DNA of 64,000 nt from Akkermansiaceae bacterium (lineage in GTDB: Bacteria; Verrucomicrobiota; Verrucomicrobiia; Verrucomicrobiales; Akkermansiaceae). Position numbers and translations under genes: made by a program. The stretch lies in NCBI GenBank assembly GCA_905181965.1, contig CAJIZY010000021.1:1-64000 (forward strand), in the 5' to 3' direction. The notes under the pieces are model-generated. The model was not told where the DNA came from, made no database searches, and saw only the letters and a program-made list of their open reading frames with translations. Of the stretch, positions 45,155 through 54,520 are shown in pieces. Within the stretch, counting starts at the first letter, position 1. Every line of letters starts with the position of its first letter.

Positions 45155-45315
45155 AAGTTCCAATATTTGCCATGACGACATTAAAAACCATCAGTCTGCA
45201 TCTGCAAAGCGTGAAGCTATTTTGCTAACTTCTGGTTTTTTAAATCCAGGAAAATTACTTAATTCAGGATCAGAACCCCTGAGATTTTCCTAGCCTGAGC
45301 GAATAAATCGGGGAC

Positions 45316-45343
45316 TTGCTCTCGACCAAAGAGATTCTATGAT
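45316..45343 (+). promoter_or_regulatory. Probable sigma-70 promoter of the thioredoxin-like gene
   Basis: TTGCTC (45316-45321) and TATGAT (45338-45343) are separated by 16 nt. Transcription would begin near 45350, only a few bases before ATG 45355, so the mRNA may be nearly leaderless. Confidence 0.45.
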
Positions 45344-45354
45344 CCCTACAGCCC

Positions 45355-46029
45355 ATGAAACTTATTTTTGCTCTGACCCTCAGCTTCACCTCCTTCGCGG
45401 GAGCATTTAAGATTCCAAGAGAAGCGCACAATCTTGCGCAACTCGATGAAGTTCAGGAAAAAGCAACTAAAGCAAAGCAACCAATTGCTTTTGTCATCGC
45501 AGAGAAAAAAATGACCGCGACATGAGTTGATTGCCCAGGAGCCGTCAGTGTGTCGGCCAGTAAAGCAGTCCTCGGATTTTCAAAAAGTATTGTCGTCGAT
45601 GTCTCGGAAACCGCCGGTCTTCCAGCTCTTATTAAAAATGCCTACCGGACTGGAGGCGCATCAATTCCTATCGTCATCTTTACAGATCCGGGTGTGACCC
45701 AGATTTTTGGCCGTTACGATCACCCCGCGATGAAAAGCCAGAAGTATGGAACAATTTTCAAACCAGCACGCGATGGCGTCGCCAAAGCTAAAAAAGACGG
45801 TAATTTTCCCGGAGGAGGGAAGCCCGTCGTAGTCATCAAAGTTCAGGGTGGAAAAGTTGAAAGTTGGAAAAGTTCTGCCGGAACCGAAATCAGAGCCAAA
45901 CTCGTGGCTATTGAAGACGAAAAGACCTATCTTTTCGTCACTGAAGCTGGAAAAAAGATCCGTGCGACTGCCGCACAACTCGATGAAACTAGCGTCACAA
46001 AGGCGCGCAAGTTGGCAGGATTAAAGTAA
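45355..46029 (+). CDS. Secreted thioredoxin-like protein with in-frame TGA in a UxxC motif (candidate selenoprotein)
   Basis: From ATG 45355 there is a clean signal peptide (MKLIFALTLSFTSFAGA), then PIAFVIAEKKMTAT, TGA (45523-45525, codon 57), VDCPGAVSVSASKAVL, a cis-Pro strand ASIPIVIFTDPG (about 105) and a C-terminal SHD1-like region (ESWKSSAGTEIRAKLVAIED), ending at 46029 with 224 codons. The TGA stands where the first Cys of a CxxC active site belongs, giving UxxC. Coding quality is equal on both sides. A 17-nt hairpin follows 15 nt later. Sec insertion is inferred; a mutated TGC/TGT is the alternative. It would act as an exported redox protein. Confidence 0.72.
45541..45557 (+). promoter_or_regulatory. 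Putative bacterial SECIS hairpin of the thioredoxin-like gene
   Basis: GCCG pairs with CGGC. Inside are a T.T mismatch, one C-G pair and the loop AGTGT. It starts 15 nt after the TGA, with the loop about 20-22 nt away, within the usual bacterial range. The design is the same as at 41955-41971. Confidence 0.45.
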
Positions 46030-46101
46030 AGCCTAAGTCTCTATCCCACATCTGACTTAGACCGTTCAATTATTAACGAAGGTTGCTTGCCAGCAAAAAA
46101 T

Positions 46102-46137
46102 AAAAAAGCACGGAAGTTTTCCCTTCCGTGCTTTGAA
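46102..46137 (-). terminator. Strong Rho-independent terminator (dehydrogenase-azurin gene)
   Basis: A perfect 12-bp stem, AAAGCACGGAAG (46105-46116) with CTTCCGTGCTTT (46123-46134), and a 6-nt loop. On the minus strand a run of T follows (46107-46102 and beyond). It may also slow plus-strand transcription from the thioredoxin-like gene. Confidence 0.85.
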
Positions 46138-46154
46138 AATAAGCTAACTCAAAA

Positions 46155-49100
46155 CTACTTCACACTCATGATGCCACGCATCAGGAGAGCATGTCCTGGA
46201 AAGGTACAAATGAAGTTGTATTCGCCTGCCTCGGTCGGAGCATTAAATTCGAGAGTCTCACTCTGCCCTTTCTCCAGCAACTTAGTCGCATGAAGGATGC
46301 TATCGGACTTGGGTAGGAATTGTTTCTTGAAACCATCAGCACCGAGAGCAATTGCTGCCGCCGCAACCGAATCAGCAGTCCCAGGCTTAGTGATCACCAA
46401 ATTATGAGGCATGAAATCGGGATTCACAAAAGTAAGCTTCACTTTTTTACTTGCATCTTTTGTTGACCTTCTTCACGTCGAATTGGATCTTCTCAACAAT
46501 CGCATTCACTCGGATCTCAGTCAGTGAGGGCATGTCCTTGACTCCCCCAGGGATGATCTTCATCTCCTCTTCTTTCTCGATTTCCTGTTTCCCTTTGGTC
46601 GGATCGGCAGGTCCCCACCAATGCTTGACGGTCTTAGCCCCCTGAGAAACGTGTGGATCAACTGATTTCAGAACGAGATCAAGAAGATCAGTGTTGCGCA
46701 CGTTGTGCTGTTGGTGAACCCAAAGTGCTTCGAGCATAGGAATACCATCTTCCTTCTTTGAAGGATTAAACTGCTTCACCCAAGCCTGGGTCGCCTTGAT
46801 GACCTCGTTGGTGTCGCGCTCACTAATTTCCACGCGAGTACGGTGACGGACATACATGTCCGGGTGTTTAAAATTTTCAAGGAGTTGAGTCATGGAAGCA
46901 CCATCAATTTTGACAGGCTTTTGAAGTGGCTTCTTCGTATTCACCAAACGATAGATTCGACCGTGCTCCTTATCACGATTTGGGTCGCGCACGTTGTGCT
47001 GCATGTGCCCGATGATCACATTATGCCAGTCGGCAATGTAAAGCGCTCCATCCTCGCCGAAAATGGCGTCAGTAGGACGGAAATTACCATCGCTACTACG
47101 AATAAGTTCAGCAGCTGGAGTTCCCCAGACTTCGCCAGACTTATACTTCTTTTCTTCAAAGCCGTCGCGATGAAGATCATATTGTTTGATGCCCAGATAA
47201 CCAATGGTGTTACAGAGAATGAAATTCTGCTGCATCTCATCTGGGAAGTTGGTGCCCGAAATGATCGCGTCAGCGGCTACCGGACGAACTTCCTTATTCA
47301 CCAGAGGAAACATTTTGAAGCCATCGCCATTGGAACGGACCTGATACGAACGGCCACCTGTGCCATCATTTGCATAGAGGTAACCCCATTGATCAAAACT
47401 GGTGCCATGGGGATTCGGGCTATTGCCAGCGACTAGTGAAACGGTGTAACGGCGTGGATCAAAACGATACATCGCGGATGAACCGGTAGTCAGAGAAGGC
47501 CCCCACGGAGTCTCATGATTGTGCTGTAGGAAAATTCCACTTTGCCAGTAGATCCCACCATCGGGTCCAAAGATTAAGTTATTGGCAGCGTGATGAGTAT
47601 CGGAAGACCCAATTCCCTGCATGATGACATAGCGAACGTCGGCAACGTCATCGCCGTCGGTGTCTTTCAGAAAAATAATATCCGGCTGGCTGGTAACGAT
47701 CACCCCACCATTCCAGAATTCAAAACCGAGCGGGTTATGAACTTTGGCGAATTCCTTCACTTTATCGGCTTTACCGTCCTTGTCGGTATCCTCGAAGATT
47801 AGAAGCGAATCATTCATCTTCTTAAGCGGTTCCCACTTCGGATAAGTCGCCCAAGCGGCAGCCCAGAGACGACCTTTACCGTCAACTTGAAGCTGAACAG
47901 GGTTGGCCAACTCAGGGAACATTTTCTCATCTGCAAAGAGATTCACTTTGAATCCCTCGGGGACATTCATCTTCTTAAGACCCTCTTCTCCACTGAGATA
48001 TTTCAGGTTCCCTTCCTTGGACTTGCTGGAGCTACGAGATCCGCCGCCGACATTAGAAATTACAGGAATTGCCTTAGGAGTATTGCTATCACTGACTCTA
48101 TATTTTTCACCTTGAGCCTTTGCCCAGATTTGCGGATCGCGGTTCGCAGTCATGACATCGAGCATCTTGAGCTCATGCTGAAGCACCTGCGCATTAGTCT
48201 GGCCGTCAACAAATTTCAATCCGGAGCGCCCACCCCAAACATCATTCCCGTCGGTCGCGCGGTAGCGGTTGTGCCAATGCCAGTTTTTATCAAGGACTGC
48301 TTCACGAAGCGGTTGCTGACTGGGAGAGGCCACAATTTCCTTCTTTAAGAGAGCCTTTGCCAACACCTCGCCAATGAGACGGTTCCCATCCTCGTTCAGA
48401 TGAATCCCATTGAGCGTCAGTAGTGATTTAGCCGTTCCATAGAGCTTAATAGATGGGTGATAGAGATCGACGAAGCTAACTCCATTTTTATCGGCAGCCA
48501 CGCGAGTTGCTTCGGTCATTGCAAGGAGCCGCTTGTTGTTGGCACGTCCTGTTGGGAGATTACGATCTCGGAGATTTTCATGACCGATCGGACTACAGAG
48601 AACGATGCGTGGAAAGCTCTCGCCATTCGGCATAGCCTTACGAAATTCCGCGATCATTTTAGTAAGATTCTCCTCATGATCCTCAGGTTTGGTATCGAAG
48701 GATTCGTTATAGCCAAACATCGCGATGATAACGTCAGCACCAACTTGCTGGAGATACTGGGGCATGGAAGTGAATCCGCGCGAACGCGGATATTTGTTCG
48801 GGCGATCTCCAGTAAGGCCCATATGCCGAAATTTAAGTTCCATTCCCGGGGTTGCAGACTGGATTAAAGTCTCGGTCCAACCATCATGCTGCATTCGGTC
48901 GGCCAGACCATTACCAACGATGGCCACGGTGTCGCCTTTCTGAAACTTAAAGGGAGCAGGATCTCGATGGCCGACTGGCACACTTACTGTTTTCGCAATT
49001 TTCCCATCGGCGCCGACGTAGGCCACATCGCCACCCCTTTTGAGATTAAAGACGACGGCTGTCTCGGGAGCTGTGATACTCTTGGATGTGAAAACCTCCT

Positions 49101-49500
49101 TTTTTTTGGCGTCCAGCAAGCTCAGTGTGAACCCATCGAGACGCTTCCCAAGATCTCCTTCGTTTCGATTCCAAACCGAGATCGAATCAACCTTGGAGGT
49201 TTTGCCAAGATCGATCTCCCACCATGCGTCTTTCTTCCCTTCAATCGTGTGAGTTTGACCACCAGAGCTGAAACCGGGATTCTTATTACCATCGATGGCG
49301 CGCTCGGCACCGGCATTGTTCGAAGTTGTCGATTGGCTGGCTTTTCCGGAGCGAGCGATGTTCTTCGCACCTGACATTACCTCAACTTCAGCGAGGGTCA
49401 GCGTGCGGCCTTTACCAGGGAGCTCAATCCGGACAAAGCGAGCTTCCTTCTGAGCAGAAGCCAAGGAACTTAGGGCGAGTATTGGAAGAAGAAACTTCAT
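46155..49500 (-). pseudogene. PVC-type dehydrogenase with discoidin, SGNH and azurin domains, one-base frameshift
   Basis: From ATG 49500 (signal [17 protein letters not shown]): an F5/8 type C-like domain (to about 155), an SGNH hydrolase ([15 protein letters not shown], then [18 protein letters not shown]), a membrane-bound-dehydrogenase beta-propeller ([20 protein letters not shown], then [16 protein letters not shown]) and helical repeats. The frame stops at 46447 after [11 protein letters not shown]. Removing one A (T run 46458-46461 on plus) continues [20 protein letters not shown] into an azurin-like copper domain ending at 46155. Cys/His ligands are seen in FICTFPGHALLMRG. No heme CxxCH is present. 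It probably acts on sugars or their esters outside the cytoplasm. Confidence 0.8.
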
Positions 49501-49581
49501 AGATCGGACTGCCACCTACGGCAGGAAGGCTGAGCTTATTTCAGGAAAGAACTGAGAGCAATCTACAAAAGCGCCAACTCG

Positions 49582-50409
49582 TTAACCCACCACGTTCTCC
49601 AGAACCCCAAGACCTTCGATCTCAATCGCCACCACATCCCCCGGAGTCAGTGTGAAATCGGATCCCGGCACTAGTCCTGTCCCCGTCATCAACATCGCCC
49701 CATTTGGAAAATCGAGCTCCCGATAAAGGAACTCCACTAACTCCTCGAAACTCCGCTTCAGCTGCGTCAGATCCGTGGAATCATCGAAAACCACCTCACC
49801 CGCCCGCGTTATCGTAAGCTGAATCGAAGCATCAGACTTCAAAGCGTCACGCCCCAGCAACAAACATGGCCCAACTGCACAACTTCCTCGGTAAACCTTG
49901 GCTTGAGGCAAATACAGTGGGTTTTCCCCCTCAATTGAACGGGAACTCACATCATTCCCTACCGCAAATCCAAAGATTTCCCCCCCCGAATTGATTGCCA
50001 AAGTCAATTCCGGCTCCGGCACATCCCAAGAAGAATCATCCCTAACCCGGATTTCCCCACCCGCACCAATAGCCCGATAACCCATCGCCTTGAAAAACAA
50101 CTCAGGTCGCTCCGCATCATAGACCATATCATAAAAAACATCACCACCCGCCTTCTCCGATTCCTCCATTCTAGCCGATTTCGATCGCAAATAGGTCACC
50201 CCGGCCGCCCAGATCTCCGTGAAATCAGGGACTGGCGGCAAAATCCCCCCATTTACTTCCATCGGATTAGCAGTCTTCACACCTTCCAAAATGCTCTCCA
50301 CTTCCCCCGCCTTCGACCGAAAGAGTCGCCTCAGAAGTTCGTTTTCTACCGCGTGGCACTCGCCATCCTTTTCCAGTAAGGTCCCACTCTCAAGACAGTG
50401 TAATTTCAT
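49582..50409 (-). CDS. Fumarylacetoacetate hydrolase-family protein
   Basis: About 275 residues from ATG 50409; longer starts give a poor N-terminus. The FAH core shows EIWAAGVTYLRSKSARMEES (about residue 65), ELFFKAMGYRA (about 100), the metal ligands in VPEPELTLAINSGGEI (about 130) and VGNDVSSRSIEG (about 150), and the end TGTGLVPGSDFTLTPGDVVA. Enzymes of this family hydrolyse or decarboxylate acylpyruvates or sugar-acid derivatives using Mg. It is divergent from mutS (gap 168 bp). Confidence 0.85.
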   Translation of the reverse strand: MKLHCLESGTLLEKDGECHAVENELLRRLFRSKAGEVESILEGVKTANPMEVNGGILPPVPDFTEIWAAGVTYLRSKSARMEESEKAGGDVFYDMVYDAERPELFFKAMGYRAIGAGGEIRVRDDSSWDVPEPELTLAINSGGEIFGFAVGNDVSSRSIEGENPLYLPQAKVYRGSCAVGPCLLLGRDALKSDASIQLTITRAGEVVFDDSTDLTQLKRSFEELVEFLYRELDFPNGAMLMTGTGLVPGSDFTLTPGDVVAIEIEGLGVLENVVG

Positions 50410-50577
50410 ATCGCGAGCCTGACCTCCATTCCTCGCCATCGAAAGCCGAAAGTCACCTGACAAGGTCCCTTTTAAGGCTCGCAACTTTTCATCTGCTGAT
50501 GCCAATTCGACGAAAAGGAGCTTTTCTTGATTTCACGATTCCCCCCACCGGCTTGGCTCTCTTAAATAGCCAGAGCA

Positions 50578-53068
50578 ATGGCAGGAGAGAAAAAGCTTAC
50601 CCCGATGATGGCTCAATATATGGCCATGCGCCGGTCCCTGCCCGATGATATTCTTCTCCTCTATCGCCTCGGCGACTTCTACGAAATGTTTTTTGAGGAT
50701 GCCAAAGTAGCTGCGGGAATTCTCAATGTCGCACTCACCAAGCGAAATGATATCCCCATGTGTGGCGTCCCGCACCACGCAGCGCAAGGTTACATTGCGA
50801 AGCTCATCAAAGCCAACAAGCGAGTCGCCATTGCCGAGCAAACCACCGAGCCTCAACCAGGGAAAATTGTCGAACGCGAGATCGCCCAAATCATCTCGGC
50901 CTCTACCGTTAATGACCTTTCTCTTCTCGATGATACCCGTCACAATTATCTCGCTGCTGTTTTCCTTGGTGGCACCACCAAGAAACCTTGCCTTGGGCTT
51001 GCCTGCGCCGATCACACCACCGGAGAATTCACAGTCTCCGAATTCGCTGACAAACAACAACTCGAAGACGAATTGACACGCCTGTCACCTTCCGAACTCC
51101 TCATTCCGGAAGACCAAGCCAAAGAGCTTGGCGGACTCCCAAATTCTCTTCCTTACGATTCCTATGCCTTCTTGTCAGATCAAGCTCTGAACACTCTCAA
51201 AGATCAGTTCAAAGTCCAATCGCTCGATGGCTTCGGCTGCTCAGGAATGACCGCCGCCTTATCCGCCGCCGGGGGAGCTTTACATTATCTCACTTTCCAG
51301 CTGCGGCGAAATTGCGATCACCTAAAAGCACTCACAGTCAGAAATGTCGCCGACTTCGTCCTCATCGACTCCGCTTCACAACTTAACCTCGACCTTGTTG
51401 ACTCCCGCTCCGGAAAGCAACACACCTTACTTGGAGTTCTCGACCGGACCTCAACCCCTATGGGCGCTCGTAAGCTTCGCGACTGGATTCTTCATCCGTT
51501 GCGCGATCTTTCTGAACTCACTGCCCGTCTCGATCTCGTCGATTCTCTCCTCGCCGAACCATACCTCCTCACCAAGCTTCGCGATTCACTTAAGCGAATC
51601 CGTGACATCGAACGCACCACTGGGCGACTCTCCCAAGGATCGGGCAATGCCCGTGATCTCAAATCCCTCCAGGTCTCGCTCGAGCGAATCCCCGACCTTA
51701 AAGCCGACCTTTCCTCTCTTCCCTCTGCAGATTCGGATCTCAAATCTCAAATTTTAGATCTCGTCCAAGAATTCCCAGACCTCGTTGAGACTCTTCAACA
51801 TGCCCTTGTTGATGAGCCGCCCGCCCAACTCCGGGACGGGGGAATCATTCGTGACGGTCATTCTGAAGCCCTCGACGAACTGCGGGACGCATCCCGCTCC
51901 GGCAAACAATGGATTGCTGAAATGCAGGCTTCCGAGCGCAAGCGCACTGGAATCGACACTCTTAAAATCAAATTCAACAACGTCTTCGGCTACTTCATCG
52001 AGATCACCAAATCAAAGGCCGCCCAAGCCCCCGATGACTACCAGCGCAAGCAGACCATGGCCAACGCCGAGCGCTTCATCACACCCGGCCTGAAGGAAGT
52101 AGAAGGTAAAGTTCTTGGTGCCGACGACCGGGCAAAATCGCTGGAGTATGATGAGTTTATCAAACTCCGTGCCGGAGTCACTGATCATCTCGTTCCCCTT
52201 CAAAACACTGCCGACTCTCTTGCGACACTCGATGTCCTTATTTCTTTTGCCGAGACCGCTCAGCTCTACCAACACACCCGCCCAGTTCTTGACGAATCAC
52301 GTCATCTACAAATCGTCGAGGGCCGCCATCCAGTTCTCGAGCAAACCCTTGTCGAAGAAAATTTTGTTCCCAATGACACCCTCATTGATCCCGAGGAAAG
52401 CCTTCTCCAAATTCTCACCGGCCCCAACATGGCCGGAAAATCGACTTATATTCGCCAAATCGCCCTCATCACCCTCATGGCTCAAATCGGTGCGTATGTT
52501 CCCGCCGAACACGCCCACATCGGTCTTACCGATCGCATCTTCTGCCGGGTCGGCGCTTCTGATGATCTCGCTAAAGGTCAGTCAACTTTTATGGTCGAGA
52601 TGAATGAAACCTCACTCATCGTCAACAACGCTACCAAAGAGCCTCGTCATCCTCGATGAAATCGGCCGCGGCACCGCTACCTTCGATGGCCTCTCAATCG
52701 CCTGGTCCGTCGCCGAGCACCTTCACGATGAGGTCCGATGCCGCACCCTCTTTGCCACTCACTACCACGAACTCTGCGCGCTCTCCGACTCCAAGGACGC
52801 CGTAGCCAACTTCAACGTCGCCGTGCGAGAGTGGAACGAAGACATCATCTTCCTCCGCAAGATCCTCCCCGGCCCAGCCGATAAAAGCTACGGTATCCAA
52901 GTCGCCCGTCTGGCAGGGCTACCTAAGAATATTCTCGACCGAGCCAAGGAAATCCTCAGCCATCTCGAGATGAGTTCTGCCAAACCAACCGAAGAGAAAC
53001 AGAATGCACCCAAAGCCAAGAAAGCTCTTCCTGAGGCCAACTCACCTCAAATGAATCTCTTTGATTGA
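50578..53068 (+). pseudogene. mutS: DNA mismatch repair protein MutS, frameshifted
   Basis: From ATG 50578, KLTPMMAQYMAMRRSLPDDI, YRLGDFYEMFFEDA and VALTKRNDIPMCGVPHHAA (domain I with the Phe-x-Glu), the core, and Walker A LTGPNMAGKSTYIRQ (about residue 616) are all in frame. At 52631-52640 the frame breaks in ACCAAAGAGCC, so the chain ends wrongly at 52659. In another frame [20 protein letters not shown] (Walker B), ATHYHEL and the C-terminus continue to 53068. Two bases appear lost, or one gained. MutS without its ATPase end is inactive, giving a mutator phenotype if the break is real. Confidence 0.88.
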
Positions 53069-53214
53069 TCGCTCAATTCTCGAAAACTGAGAGAATCTAG
53101 CAAACAAGCTCCTCTGATCCGGATGCCCGAGCGAACTAGAAATCACAAAGATTCGGGTGAATTGATCGGCCTCAAAATCATCAAAAATCACCAGTTACAA
53201 TACCAGTGCTTTTT

Positions 53215-54444
53215 CTATTGAGACACTGGCGAATCAACCGTGACGTCTTTGACCCATCGCTCAACAAGTAAGCTTAGTCTGCCCACTATTTCAGGATGCT
53301 TTGTGGAAAGATTGTTCACCTCATTTCGGTCCTTCGCTAAATTAAAAAGGAGAACTTGCTTCTTTTTTTTCCCAACTGTCACCACCAGCTTCCAATCGCC
53401 ATCTCTAACCGCCAAGCTGCCACCGTGCTTCCAAAAAAGCGGCCTTCGGGTGATGGTCGCTCCCTTCAGAGCTTTTGTCACATCAATCCCGTCTAACTTT
53501 CTTTTAGGCTCGATCTCCCCCCCTCCCATCGAAACAAAAGTAGGGAGTAAATCCATCGTCAAAATCGGGGTCTGGCAGACCTCTCCTTTTGGCAATCGCC
53601 CAGGCCAGTTGAAGATCCCTGGAACCCTGTGCCCCCCTTCAAAGACTTGCCCTTTTTTTCCACGTAATCCGCCGGAGGAACCATCCGGCGCTGGCCCGTT
53701 GTCAGAACAAAATACGATTAAAGTGTTCTTTCTTAAATCAAGCTCTTCAAGCTTCGATACAATACGGCCCACTCCTTCATCCATAATTTCCACCATTTTA
53801 GAATAAACAGCCTTCCGGTCCACCTTCTGTTTAGGTTGGTCACGATTACCTTTCCCGATCACCCGGAAGCCAGGAGTCTCCCGATCCTGCAACGGGTAGT
53901 GGGGCGCGCCGTGATGCAAAACTAGGAAAAAAGGCTTGTCCTTTTTACGATCGATAAAAGAGAGCGCATCTTCCGTAATCAGATCGGTAATATAACCAGG
54001 TTCATCTTCCTTTTTGTCACGCTTCCACCAATCAAAATACCCTTCTTGATCGATGTGGCGATGGTAGTCAACGTTACCCGAAACGAAGCCTTCAAATTCA
54101 TCAAATCCTTGATGAATGGGATTATATTTCGCCGGATATCCTAGATGCCACTTCCCAAACAAAGCTGTTGCATAACCGAACTCCTTCATGGCCTCCCCCA
54201 GCGTCCATTCCTTGAGGGGCAAACCCGTATCACGATGAGACTTTGCCGTAATGACCCCGCCTACGCCACTCCGCTGCTGATAACGTCCTGTCATTAAAGC
54301 AGCCCGAGTTGGAGAGCAGACTGCTCCGTTCGAATGGAAATCAAGACACTTCACTCCTGTCGAAGCAAGCTTATCGAGATGTGGAGTCTGGCTCGTTTTA
54401 CTTCCATAACACGACAAGCCACCGTAGCCGAGATCATCGGCCAT
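53215..54444 (-). CDS. Sulfatase with stop codon in its signal peptide region
   Basis: From ATG 54444 about 409 residues: MADDLGYGGLSCYG (metal Asp pair), then the FGly motif CSPTRAALMTGRYQQRSG (about residue 41), HLDKLASTGV, LFGKWHLGYP and FCSDNGPAP. This is a formylglycine arylsulfatase. The family's first strand (KPNIVFI) and a signal-like ILLPWVAFAETE lie upstream in the same frame, but a TGA (54504-54502) and no start codon precede them. The start used here lacks that strand and the export signal, so the gene is probably damaged or misread. It lies 76 bp after another sulfatase. Confidence 0.72.
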   Translation of the reverse strand: MADDLGYGGLSCYGSKTSQTPHLDKLASTGVKCLDFHSNGAVCSPTRAALMTGRYQQRSGVGGVITAKSHRDTGLPLKEWTLGEAMKEFGYATALFGKWHLGYPAKYNPIHQGFDEFEGFVSGNVDYHRHIDQEGYFDWWKRDKKEDEPGYITDLITEDALSFIDRKKDKPFFLVLHHGAPHYPLQDRETPGFRVIGKGNRDQPKQKVDRKAVYSKMVEIMDEGVGRIVSKLEELDLRKNTLIVFCSDNGPAPDGSSGGLRGKKGQVFEGGHRVPGIFNWPGRLPKGEVCQTPILTMDLLPTFVSMGGGEIEPKRKLDGIDVTKALKGATITRRPLFWKHGGSLAVRDGDWKLVVTVGKKKKQVLLFNLAKDRNEVNNLSTKHPEIVGRLSLLVERWVKDVTVDSPVSQ

Positions 54445-54520
54445 AATGAAAACGATATTCGGTTTCTCTGTCTCAGCAAAAGCGACCCAAGGTAAAAGGA
54501 TTCAAGCTAGGTGTAGTAAG

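Noticed and set aside
41983-45525. UGA reassigned to an amino acid genome-wide
   Set aside because: Several genes here end normally at TGA (for example argF at 32050 and the regulator at 29455), so TGA is an ordinary stop; only local recoding is plausible.
54502-54504. Third selenocysteine codon in the sulfatase leader
   Set aside because: The TGA lies in a hydrophobic signal segment, not at a Cys or redox motif, and no SECIS-like hairpin follows.
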